A stretch of DNA of 24,834 bases. Source: a virus. This document shows, one piece after another, positions 7,217-14,161 of this stretch. Made by a program: the position numbers and the translations under genes. The stretch lies in IMG/VR virus record IMGVR_UViG_3300021957_000286, positions 1-24,834 of that record; one strand, 5' to 3'. The stretch's first letter is position 1; every line of letters starts with the position of its first letter. The notes beneath the pieces are model-generated. The model searched no databases, was not told where the DNA came from, and saw only the letters and a list, made by a program, of their open reading frames with translations.

Positions 7217-7668
7217 GGCACTTCTGTTGCCAGGTAGTACCCACCCCGCTAATCGCTACGAAACCGATTAGGCTGAAGCTCTCATTGCTTCTTCAACAAG
7301 CGAGACACGCTCTACTTGCATTGGAAGAATTGAAGCAAACGTAGATGGTTTTTTGCCATTTACATAAATTGTTATCTATCTCAAATAATCTTTTCACAGT
7401 ATGTCGATCCTATTTCAGCCCCATAAGAATTATTTGCAAAGGTCCTCATATTTTGTTGAATGTATTCTATGTTTAGATTTGTCACCTTGTAAATATTTTG
7501 GAACAGCATTTTTTATTTCTTGTTGCTTTTTCCATTTCTCAAAGCGTTTAAAAATTTTTCTAAATATATCTCTCATCCTCTTTTGCCTCTCAAATAATTA
7601 TGGTGGAGCTGTCGGGTACCGCCCCCGAGTCCATTCCTATTAGTTCAATTATCGTCATCGACTTCTAA
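7217..7668 (-). ncRNA. ssrA: Two-piece, circularly permuted tmRNA
   Basis: tmRNA rescues stalled ribosomes: alanine is loaded on its tRNA-like end and a short internal frame tags the nascent protein. On the minus strand the acceptor piece comes first. It has a T arm at 7628-7612 (stem TCGGG/CCCGA, 7-nt loop GGCGGTA), then CAGCTCC, then A and CCA ending at 7601. The coding piece starts at 7422 with GGGGCTGAAATAGGATCGAC, the classic tmRNA 5' end. GGGGCUG pairs with CAGCUCC over 7 bp with a G-U third pair, the alanine identity element. Acceptor before coding piece is the order found in alphaproteobacteria; the non-TTC T loop also fits them. Downstream, CTAATCG/CGATTAG (7269-7263 and 7253-7247) and GGCA/TGCC (7231-7228 and 7220-7217) form hairpins. 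The 5' end at 7668 is estimated from the TATAAATA box. Confidence 0.9.
7430..7576 (-). CDS. 48-aa ORF inside the tmRNA intervening segment
   Basis: The 178-nt segment between the acceptor CCA (7601) and the coding-piece 5' end (7422) is mostly filled by one frame. It starts at an ATG at 7576, with AGAGG 9 nt upstream, and ends at a TAA 7 nt before the coding piece. The product is strongly basic, opening MRDIFRKIFKRFEKWKKQQE and ending HSTKYEDLCK. No family was recognised. It would be read from the unprocessed precursor or destroyed on processing. It may be a real phage gene, or a chance frame in A+T-rich spacer; 48 codons with a good ribosome site make chance less likely. Confidence 0.5.
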   Translation of the reverse strand: MRDIFRKIFKRFEKWKKQQEIKNAVPKYLQGDKSKHRIHSTKYEDLCK

Positions 7669-7673
7669 CTATA

Positions 7674-7681
7674 TATTTATA
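7674..7681 (-). promoter_or_regulatory. T4-type late promoter for the tmRNA gene
   Basis: Exact TATAAATA on the minus strand (7681-7674). Transcription would begin near 7668, about 40 nt before the GGAC that leads into the T arm, leaving room for the 5' strand of the P2 helix. This implies that the phage makes its tmRNA late in infection. Confidence 0.65.
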
Positions 7682-7717
7682 GTGAAATTTTAGTTTTTTT
7701 TTAAAGATAAATATATT

Positions 7718-8068
7718 ATGAAAAAAGCGAAGAAGTTTAGAGTATATGTTACATATTTTCCCGATGGAAGATATTATATTGGATTTTCTCAAAAAAACGA
7801 GAAACAATATGAAAAATATTATGGATCCTCAAAAGAAGTTTTAGAATACGACAAAACTCTTTTACAAAAAGACACAATTGTAATATTTGACAAAAAGAAT
7901 GAAGCTAAGATGCAAGAATTGTTACTACAATGGTGGAACAGACATGATCCTAATTGTATAAATGATATGTTGAATATTAGATTAAGATCTAAGTATCTTG
8001 ATGACTTTGATCCAATACATTGGAGTCCTCGAGACATTCGTCAATTGGAATTAGATTTCCATAATTAG
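7718..8068 (+). CDS. GIY-YIG-like nuclease, putative homing endonuclease
   Basis: The only plus-strand gene of the window, 116 aa, divergent from the tmRNA. The N-terminus has VYV (9-11) and YYIG (19-22) with 7 residues between, then YYGSSKE (34-40), the layout of a GIY-YIG domain. A glutamate-bearing helix (NEAKMQELLLQWWNR, 61-75) follows and could supply the metal-binding Glu. The C-terminal part (IRLRSKYLDDFDP and SPRDIRQLELDF) may bind DNA. T4-like phages carry many free-standing GIY-YIG homing endonucleases. Isolation on the opposite strand beside an RNA gene fits a mobile endonuclease. The first signature is VYV rather than GIY, so activity is not certain. Confidence 0.6.
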   Translation: MKKAKKFRVYVTYFPDGRYYIGFSQKNEKQYEKYYGSSKEVLEYDKTLLQKDTIVIFDKKNEAKMQELLLQWWNRHDPNCINDMLNIRLRSKYLDDFDPIHWSPRDIRQLELDFHN

Positions 8069-8168
8069 GCCATCCATAGACTTCAGGATCTTCACCACAA
8101 TATCTCCATCTTATTTGACCCGTAGAAGGATTTCTTTCAAATATCTTTGGTGAATTAGAATCGTACAT
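7989..8168 (-). CDS. Hypothetical protein, 59 aa
   Basis: The ATG at 8168 shares a base with the TAA of the 77-aa gene upstream (TAATG), a junction used repeatedly in this genome. The frame ends with a TAG at 7991-7989, so its last 80 nt are antisense to the 3' end of the plus-strand nuclease gene. The first 40 residues (SPKIFERNPSTGQIRWRYCG, then DPEVYGWPNYGNLI) look like the short beta-hairpin proteins of T4-like phages. No function is recognised. The antisense tail may reflect later insertion of the nuclease gene. Confidence 0.6.
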   Translation of the reverse strand: MYDSNSPKIFERNPSTGQIRWRYCGEDPEVYGWPNYGNLIPIDECLEDSNVLDQSHQDT

Positions 8169-8401
8169 TAAGTTAATAATTGTGTGTCTAAATTATCGTT
8201 GAAATATTTGTTAATCATTTCTAAACGATCATCAGCTTCTGCTAATTTATTAAGTTCTGCAATAACAGCTTCTGTGACATCACTGTGTTCTCCAATTCCA
8301 GCTGGCATAGCTTTGTATACTTCAATATTAGCTTTGTGTACTGCTACTTCGCCCTCAGCTTGTTTTCTAGCTGCTTCTATTATATAATCACCTATTTGCA
8401 T
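8168..8401 (-). CDS. Hypothetical helical protein, 77 aa
   Basis: A small acidic, all-helical-looking protein (IIEAARKQAEGEVAVHKANIEVYKAM, then VTEAVIAELNKLAEADDRLEMINKYF). No membrane segment and no motif. It sits 9 nt after the 2OG oxygenase-like gene and is coupled by TAATG to the 59-aa ORF. The family is not recognised. Confidence 0.75.
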   Translation of the reverse strand: MQIGDYIIEAARKQAEGEVAVHKANIEVYKAMPAGIGEHSDVTEAVIAELNKLAEADDRLEMINKYFNDNLDTQLLT

Positions 8402-8410
8402 TTTACTCTC

Positions 8411-9223
8411 CTATGCATCTAATAATGTTTTGTAACCTTCAGTTTTATTTGTAATCTCTCTAAATGCATTTGAAGGTTCATATACTTGTATTTGCATTCC
8501 ATATCTCATTGTAGGATCAACTTCTTCGAATTTTTCAACTGCATGAAAAGCCCATCTTGATTTAAAAAATACAAACAGTTGATTTGGTTGATAAGCCATT
8601 TGTGCAACTTTTTCAAATCCCTCAAAGCCAAAATGTTTACCTCCATATGATAAATCACCTGGTTTTGCTTGCCATAAAGATGTACCTAGGTGTTCATAAC
8701 CTTTATCTTTAGGTAAAGAAAAAATATTTGTAAACACTCTATCGTGTCTATCTGTATGTGGTCCTATAAAATAACCTTTATCATGCTTTTGAACAAACCA
8801 TTCTTGAACTACTTTTTTAGCCCACGATCCTTCTTCATCCATTAATGGACCATATTGAGTAGCAAAATAAGTTTTGAAATGTTCACCAATTAGTTTTGCA
8901 TACCAATTATCTTTAAACAAAGCATCATGAACAATATTCCAAAATTGAATTTCCGGACTCTTTCCTTTTGTTTTTACAACTTCATATAAATCTATTTGCT
9001 TTCTAATTTTATAGTGAGGATTTTTTGCTGAATGTTTTTCTAACCAAGGTTTAGCTAAACCTTTTCTTATTTCTAAAGGATTAAACTCATGAAAACCATT
9101 ATATATATCTTCTGGCCAAATGTTTTCAACTTGAAAATGTGGAAAAGGAGACAAATTAATTTCAGTAGATTTAATTTTTGTTTCGAAACTATTTCTAATT
9201 CTGTTTATTGCTTGTTCATTCAT
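8411..9223 (-). CDS. 2OG-Fe(II) oxygenase-like (double-stranded beta-helix) protein
   Basis: 270 aa. A jelly-roll core carries HTD at 156-158 (the HxD iron motif), a second His at 227 (RWAFHAVEKF) and an Arg at 240 (MRYGMQI) that would bind the 2-oxoglutarate carboxylate. FPHFQVENIWPEDIY near residue 27 is typical of the N-terminus of prolyl-hydroxylase-like phage proteins. It would therefore be a 2-oxoglutarate and iron dependent hydroxylase, substrate unknown. The start shares a base with the nrdB stop (TAATG). T4-like marine phages carry several such enzymes, with DNA, protein or lipid substrates suggested. The fold assignment is more secure than the reaction. Confidence 0.72.
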   Translation of the reverse strand: MNEQAINRIRNSFETKIKSTEINLSPFPHFQVENIWPEDIYNGFHEFNPLEIRKGLAKPWLEKHSAKNPHYKIRKQIDLYEVVKTKGKSPEIQFWNIVHDALFKDNWYAKLIGEHFKTYFATQYGPLMDEEGSWAKKVVQEWFVQKHDKGYFIGPHTDRHDRVFTNIFSLPKDKGYEHLGTSLWQAKPGDLSYGGKHFGFEGFEKVAQMAYQPNQLFVFFKSRWAFHAVEKFEEVDPTMRYGMQIQVYEPSNAFREITNKTEGYKTLLDA

Positions 9224-10188
9224 TATGCACTCTCTCTTTTGTAATTACCCCATTCGCCAGTTAATCCAACAACTGAGTATTCAGTAACTCTTTTTTCAAA
9301 GAAGTTATCATGTGATGCACCGTTGAGTACCCAATCGAGCCACGGAAGAGGATTATCTTTAGCTTTAAAAATAGGTTTCATTCCAAGTTGTAAAAGACGA
9401 CGGTCAGCTATGTGACGTATGTATGCTTTAACTTCCTTTTTATCTAAACCTTCTATCTCGTTACCCTTGTAAGCTAAATTAATAAATTTATCTTCAAGGT
9501 TTACAGCACTTTTTGCCATATCATAAATTTTAGATTTAAGCTCATCGTTAACTACTCTTGGATGTTCATCACAAAATTCTCTAAACAATTTGGAATTTCC
9601 CATAACATGAATAGACTCGTCTCTTATAGACCATTCTACAATTGTTCCCATTCCTTTCATTTTGCCATACCTTTGAAAGTTTAACAACATAACAAACGAA
9701 GCAAATAAAGACATACCTTCGTTAAAAGTAGATTGCGCAAACGCTAAAGCTAAACCTGTATGAGAATTAACATTGTTGTCTTGCATAAATTCTAACTTTT
9801 CTGACATCTCTGTATAATCTAAAAATTTATGAAATTCATCTTCAGGCAATCCTAAAGTATCATTCAATAAAGCATAAGCTCTTTGATGAACACCTTCTCT
9901 TGAAGCAAACGAACCTAACATATTTCTAGCTTCATTATTTTTGATTTTAGGAATTAAAAAATCATAATAATTAGCTCCAACTTGTACATCTGATTGTGTA
10001 AAGAGTCTAAGTATGTGTGTAATAAATTCTTTCTCTTGATCGTTTAATTTTGTTTTCCAATCTTGAACGTCTTCTGAAAGCTCTGCTTCATCTTCAACCC
10101 AGTGTACTTCTTCGTGTTTTTTTGTTAACTCTACAGCCCATGGATATGCAAATGGTTTATATGATTTTGATTCGTCTAAAAGTGTCAT
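9223..10188 (-). CDS. nrdB: Ribonucleotide reductase class I, beta subunit (NrdB)
   Basis: Holds the diiron-tyrosyl radical that starts reduction of ribonucleotides by NrdA. The length is 321 aa. All ligands are present by family spacing: Asp67, Glu98, His101, Glu157, Glu191 and His194, with the radical tyrosine at 105 (EGVHQRAY). This makes it a tyrosyl-radical, class Ia-like subunit rather than a Phe or MnFe variant. GAGGA lies 5 nt before the ATG. A 57-aa ORF separates it from nrdA, and it is coupled to the oxygenase-like gene downstream. Confidence 0.95.
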   Translation of the reverse strand: MTLLDESKSYKPFAYPWAVELTKKHEEVHWVEDEAELSEDVQDWKTKLNDQEKEFITHILRLFTQSDVQVGANYYDFLIPKIKNNEARNMLGSFASREGVHQRAYALLNDTLGLPEDEFHKFLDYTEMSEKLEFMQDNNVNSHTGLALAFAQSTFNEGMSLFASFVMLLNFQRYGKMKGMGTIVEWSIRDESIHVMGNSKLFREFCDEHPRVVNDELKSKIYDMAKSAVNLEDKFINLAYKGNEIEGLDKKEVKAYIRHIADRRLLQLGMKPIFKAKDNPLPWLDWVLNGASHDNFFEKRVTEYSVVGLTGEWGNYKRESA

Positions 10189-10189
10189 T

Positions 10190-10363
10190 TTATTCCTCTT
10201 GTTTTATTTTTTCATCCAACACAACAGATTTTTCTATTTTATTAATTCTCTCATTTAAATCAAATATTATTTCTGCTAATGATCTTACAGTCTCTTTATC
10301 AGGAGATCCTCTAAGTACAACTCTATCAAGTTGGTTTTTTAATTTATCTGTATATGAAGCCAT
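10190..10363 (-). CDS. Hypothetical coiled-coil protein, 57 aa
   Basis: A frame from an ATG at 10363 (AGGAG 10 nt upstream) to a TAA at 10192-10190, exactly filling the space between nrdA and nrdB. The sequence is highly charged and helical (SYTDKLKNQLDRVVLRGSPD, then RSLAEIIFDLNERINKIEKS), with heptad-like hydrophobics. The family is not recognised. Its place between the two RNR subunits suggests it is read with them. Confidence 0.7.
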   Translation of the reverse strand: MASYTDKLKNQLDRVVLRGSPDKETVRSLAEIIFDLNERINKIEKSVVLDEKIKQEE

Positions 10364-10375
10364 AATATATTTCTC

Positions 10376-12370
10376 CTATCCTTGGCATGCTACGCACTCT
10401 TCACCTTCTATTTGATTAACAGTACTATTTAAATTGCTCATCATTTCTTCGTACCCTCCAACATAACTTCCGTTAATGTATATTTGTGGTACTGTTGTAA
10501 CTTTTCTTCCAGTTACCTGTGCAGCTGTTTTTCCAGCTAACTTTAAATCTACATACTCGAAAGGAATGTTTCTCATCTGTAGTTCTTCTTTTGCCATAGT
10601 ACAAAAAGGACAATCCTCTTTGCCATAAATTATTGTAGCTTTGTCATCTCCTAAAGCTACTCTTTCAACTTTTTCAGATACAGTTTCAGCTCTTGCTTTA
10701 GCTTCTGTTCTAAGATAGTATAAACCTTTTAATCCTTTTTCCCATGCTTTAAGATGTACATCATTAACATAACCTTTATCAGATTCAGCAGAGAAAAATA
10801 AGTTAACAGATTGACCTTGACAAATAAATCTTTGTCTGTCACCTGCATGTTTAATAACCCAATTTTGATCTAATTCTTGTGCTGTTTTAAAAATATTTTT
10901 TTCTTCCTTTGACAATTGTTCTAAATGTTGAACAGATCCTTTATTTGTTATAATAGATGACCATATTTTTTCTGAATTAATATTTTTTTCTTCTAATAAT
11001 TTTTCTAAGAATTTGTTTTTTACTAAAAATGAACCGCCTCTAGTTCTATGTGTATATGCATTTGCCTTTAACGGTTCAATACTAGGAGAAGTAGACAAAA
11101 TGATACCAGAACTAGCGTTGGGAGCGATTGCAAGAAGGTGTGCGTTTCTAACGCCAGATCCAATACCATCTAGATATTCTCCTCTTTCTGTTGATAATTT
11201 TTGTGATTGTTCGTATGCTTTACGTTTAATGTATCCAAAGATAACAGTGTTGTGAATTTCAGCCATTTCTGATTCCCAAGCAACTTTTTTCTTTTGTAAA
11301 TATGAATGAAAACCCATAGCTCCTAATCCAATAGATCTTTCTCTTTCAGCTGAAAATTTAGCTCTAGAAATATCATCAGGAGCATTTTCTATAAAATACT
11401 CTAAAACATTATCTAACATTGTAATTAAATCTTCTACAATAGTTGTATTTTTCCATTCATCATAATACTCTAAATTTAACGACGAGAGACAACACACAGC
11501 TGTTCTTTCATCATTTGTAGGAAGATGAATTTCATTACACAAGTTAGATCCGTGTATTTTTAAACCTTTATCTTTTAAAAATGAAGGTAGTGATTTATTT
11601 GCAGTATCAATAAAATTAATATATGGCTCACCAGTCCTAAATCTAATTTCAAGTATACGTTCCCATAATTTTCTCGCATCAACTGTTTCCTTTACTGAGT
11701 TATCCTTTGGATCAATTAAATTCCAAGGTTGATTTTCAAACACTGCGTGCATAAATGCATCAGAAATGTTAACAGCATTATGAAGATTTAATGCTTTTCT
11801 TTGAACATCTCCTGTAGGTATTCTTATATTAATAAATTCTATTACATCAGGATGTGATATATCAATATAAGCTGCATATGAACCTTTTCTTGTTCTTCCT
11901 TGTCTATATGCAATCATATCAGCGTCAACTGTTCTTAAAAAAGGAATCGGTCCTGGAGCTATATCTGAAACTGTTCTGACATCAGACCAATGTCCTCCTA
12001 TTCCTCCACCAAAAATTGATAACCATCTTAATTCTGTTGTATGACTAATTAAACCTTCAATGTTATCAGGAACATATGTTAAAAAACAAGAAATTGGTAG
12101 ACCTCTAGTTTTCACACCTTCAAATGGTGCATTAGACAAAACAGGAGAAGCAAATAAAAACCATTTCTTACTTACGTAGTCATATAATCTTTGAGCTAAT
12201 GCTTTGTCTTTAACTCCTTTAAAATTAGACCAAGCAACAGACGCTCTTCCAAAACATTCTTGAGGTGATTTTTCATCATCCTTCATGTAAAAATCTTTTA
12301 ATAACGAAATTGAGTAATCAGTTAATAACTCATCTCTTTTTAGATTTATCTTTATACCTTTATAATTCAT
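10376..12370 (-). CDS. nrdA: Ribonucleotide reductase class I alpha subunit with built-in glutaredoxin domain
   Basis: Reduces ribonucleoside diphosphates using the NrdB radical. I start at the ATG at 12370, whose A is shared with the primase TGA (TGATG), giving 664 aa; a TTG at 12385 is the alternative. The catalytic core is complete: Cys95 (PISCF), Asn276/Cys278/Glu280 (NLCNE), a Cys pair at 293-294 and radical-relay Tyr551-Tyr552. There is no N-terminal ATP-cone; the protein opens almost directly in the R1 N-lobe. After the core comes a glutaredoxin domain (about 577-647) with CPFC at 587-590, TVP at 626-628 and GG at 638-639. A final tail has CVAC at 659-662, the expected shuttle cysteines. 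The reductant is thus inserted between the core and its tail. Confidence 0.93.
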   Translation of the reverse strand: MNYKGIKINLKRDELLTDYSISLLKDFYMKDDEKSPQECFGRASVAWSNFKGVKDKALAQRLYDYVSKKWFLFASPVLSNAPFEGVKTRGLPISCFLTYVPDNIEGLISHTTELRWLSIFGGGIGGHWSDVRTVSDIAPGPIPFLRTVDADMIAYRQGRTRKGSYAAYIDISHPDVIEFINIRIPTGDVQRKALNLHNAVNISDAFMHAVFENQPWNLIDPKDNSVKETVDARKLWERILEIRFRTGEPYINFIDTANKSLPSFLKDKGLKIHGSNLCNEIHLPTNDERTAVCCLSSLNLEYYDEWKNTTIVEDLITMLDNVLEYFIENAPDDISRAKFSAERERSIGLGAMGFHSYLQKKKVAWESEMAEIHNTVIFGYIKRKAYEQSQKLSTERGEYLDGIGSGVRNAHLLAIAPNASSGIILSTSPSIEPLKANAYTHRTRGGSFLVKNKFLEKLLEEKNINSEKIWSSIITNKGSVQHLEQLSKEEKNIFKTAQELDQNWVIKHAGDRQRFICQGQSVNLFFSAESDKGYVNDVHLKAWEKGLKGLYYLRTEAKARAETVSEKVERVALGDDKATIIYGKEDCPFCTMAKEELQMRNIPFEYVDLKLAGKTAAQVTGRKVTTVPQIYINGSYVGGYEEMMSNLNSTVNQIEGEECVACQG

Positions 12371-13233
12371 CAAACTTTTTTCCAATTGTTAATTTTTACT
12401 TTTGCTTGTAATTTTGCATATATGTTAGTGTTGATAATATCATTTACATCCAAATTGGACATTACCATGTCGTTTATATCTTTTTGCTTAATATTGTCAG
12501 GCCACACAACAATCTTAAAACCCCTCTCAACATATTTTAGCATCTTATTAATTATTTGCACATTGCGAGGCTCATTGTCTAATACAATTGTTGCAAGTGT
12601 TGAGTATTTATTATCCATATCGTTTGATCCACATAACGCTACACAATTTTTTATAAAAAAACTATCGATAGGTCCTTCACATGCAAAAAAAGGTTTAGTT
12701 ACATCAACGTTATTCAAACCATACAATCTTTCTTTTTGATTAAAGTATAAAGTAATATACCTATATTCAGATGTCTTATTAAGACTTCTTGATTGTAAGC
12801 CATATAGCTTACCTTCTCTGTCTCTTATAGGTATTATTAACCTAGGTTCTTTGTCGTGTCTATTGAGCTTATGTCCTGCTTTATTAGCAATCTCTCCAAG
12901 GTCTTCAGTGTAAAAGAGATCCATATCCATACTAGTAGGAATCCTGCGATACCGTACGTAGATAACACTAGGGTGGCTGTCAGGAAGCTCAGCCAAGTTT
13001 TTACAATAGCGTAAGATAGAATTATAGTTGACGTTTTCTTTGATATCAACCCTGCTATTGCCATCGACAAGATTATATAACTTATCAGTCCTAAGATTGT
13101 CATATTCTAGTACCCTTTCATATAATTGATCACGTTGACACGAATGGCACAAAAATCTTTTTGTATCTAAAAGATTATATACAAAAGCGTTTGATTCGCA
13201 ATACGGACAATTTATTTTATTAACATTTAACAC
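12370..13233 (-). CDS. 61: DNA primase, T4 gp61 type
   Basis: Makes RNA primers for lagging-strand synthesis with the gp41 helicase. The length is 287 aa (T4 gp61 about 342). The N-terminal zinc ribbon has Cys9, Cys12, Cys29 and Cys32. The TOPRIM core has EGPIDS at 186-191 (catalytic Glu), LDNEPRN at 218-224 and WPDN at 244-247, followed by KDINDMV at 251-257, a pattern close to T4 gp61. The start is GTG at 13233; a nearby out-of-frame ATG stops at once, and a later start would lose the zinc ribbon. No strong ribosome site is visible. Its TGA overlaps the nrdA ATG. Confidence 0.88.
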   Translation of the reverse strand: MLNVNKINCPYCESNAFVYNLLDTKRFLCHSCQRDQLYERVLEYDNLRTDKLYNLVDGNSRVDIKENVNYNSILRYCKNLAELPDSHPSVIYVRYRRIPTSMDMDLFYTEDLGEIANKAGHKLNRHDKEPRLIIPIRDREGKLYGLQSRSLNKTSEYRYITLYFNQKERLYGLNNVDVTKPFFACEGPIDSFFIKNCVALCGSNDMDNKYSTLATIVLDNEPRNVQIINKMLKYVERGFKIVVWPDNIKQKDINDMVMSNLDVNDIINTNIYAKLQAKVKINNWKKV

Positions 13234-13245
13234 ATAGATATTATA

Positions 13246-13800
13246 TCAAATTCTTCGTAAAATGTTTGACATAGATTTAGTTTTTTTTCTTTTAGATGGT
13301 CCAGTTGGTCCTGCTAATCCAGTTGCATTAGCTTGAGCATTTGTAGAACCATGTCCTAAAGGACCTCCTAAAGCTGCTCCAGAATGCATTTCAGCCATAA
13401 TAGCTTCTTCCATTGCTGAGAGATAACCTTCTTTTGTACTAATATCATGTTCTATTTTAGGAATAATATGTTTTTCTTCCAATTTTTCTAATAATGCTTC
13501 GGCTGTTGGTTTATTGTAAGTTGTTTCTACGTGTTCTTTTAAAAGAGCTAAAGCTGCAATGTATGAAGCTAACCTAGTTTTACCACCAGGTATAGTTCCT
13601 AATAATCTTTTAAGATTAAAAACCATTCTATCTACAAGAGTCATAGCTCCTTTTTCATCTGATGTTTTTGCTTTTTTAAGAGATTTACCTTTAGCGTCTA
13701 TTAATCCAAGCTCAAATGCCTTAGTTTTGTCAAACGGAGTCACTAATTTCATTAGTATTCTAAAAATTATTGCAGCGTCAACGTAATTAACGGGTGGCAT
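13246..13800 (-). CDS. Conserved-looking hypothetical protein, 184 aa
   Basis: Function not recognised. Residues 1-125 look folded and helical (AAIIFRILMKLVTPFDKTKAFELGLID, then MVFNLKRLLGTIPGGKTRLASYIAALALLKEHV). IPGGKTR resembles a phosphate-binding loop, but the Walker pattern is incomplete. The C-terminus turns into a Gly/Ala-rich, then Lys/Arg-rich disordered tail (GAALGGPLGHGSTNAQANAT, then KRKKTKS). It overlaps the 123-aa gene upstream by 14 nt. It may be a structural or DNA-associated protein of T4-like marine phages; this is a guess. Confidence 0.8.
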   Translation of the reverse strand: MPPVNYVDAAIIFRILMKLVTPFDKTKAFELGLIDAKGKSLKKAKTSDEKGAMTLVDRMVFNLKRLLGTIPGGKTRLASYIAALALLKEHVETTYNKPTAEALLEKLEEKHIIPKIEHDISTKEGYLSAMEEAIMAEMHSGAALGGPLGHGSTNAQANATGLAGPTGPSKRKKTKSMSNILRRI

Positions 13801-14158
13801 TATCCATATCCTTTAGTAACTTTGCAGTTGTTAAACAATGAGATATTTCATTGTATTCTTGTGTATCCATTAGACTAAGATATGTCAATACTGTTTTAAA
13901 AACTTCTTTTTCTATGTCAGTAGCAAAATAAAATAAAATTTTCTTTGCTGCTTGAAGTTCAAAGTTGTTAGTAAAACATATTACATGATTAACTAACAAT
14001 CTTATATTTCTTGTTTTATCAGTATTAATTTTCTTAGCTAATTTTTTTGCTAATTTAAATCTATTTAAGTCATCTATAAATTCTTCCTTAGAATGACAAA
14101 AAGGATTTTTATAATTTTTAGCAGCAAAATATTCTAACGTACTACTGTTTAGTTCCAT
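13787..14158 (-). CDS. Hypothetical protein, 123 aa
   Basis: A small helical protein (EEFIDDLNRFKLAKKLAKKI, then RLLVNHVICFTNNFELQAAKKILFYF). The layout, a DDLNRFK helix followed by RLLxNHxxxFxNxF, resembles a small conserved family of T4-like phages with no known role, but I cannot name it with certainty. It overlaps the 184-aa gene by 14 nt and lies 3 nt after the disordered 184-aa protein upstream. Probably cytoplasmic. Confidence 0.78.
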   Translation of the reverse strand: MELNSSTLEYFAAKNYKNPFCHSKEEFIDDLNRFKLAKKLAKKINTDKTRNIRLLVNHVICFTNNFELQAAKKILFYFATDIEKEVFKTVLTYLSLMDTQEYNEISHCLTTAKLLKDMDNATR

Positions 14159-14161
14159 ATT

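Noticed and set aside
7197-7244. Longer N-terminus for the 45-aa basic protein, starting at 7244
   Set aside because: These codons are the tmRNA 3' end (GGCAACAG and the closing hairpin), and AGGAG fits the ATG at 7196.
7401-7643. Plus-strand open frame of 80 codons across the tmRNA region
   Set aside because: It runs antisense to the tmRNA acceptor piece, spacer ORF and coding-piece 5' end; the RNA signals on the minus strand explain the sequence.
12371-12385. TTG start for nrdA at 12385
   Set aside because: The ATG at 12370 forms a TGATG junction with the primase stop, the style used throughout, and no domain needs the extra five residues.
12837-13103. Hydrophobic minus-strand frame of 88 codons that looks like a membrane protein
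   Set aside because: It lies wholly inside the primase gene in another frame; the primase frame has its zinc ribbon and TOPRIM motifs intact on both sides.
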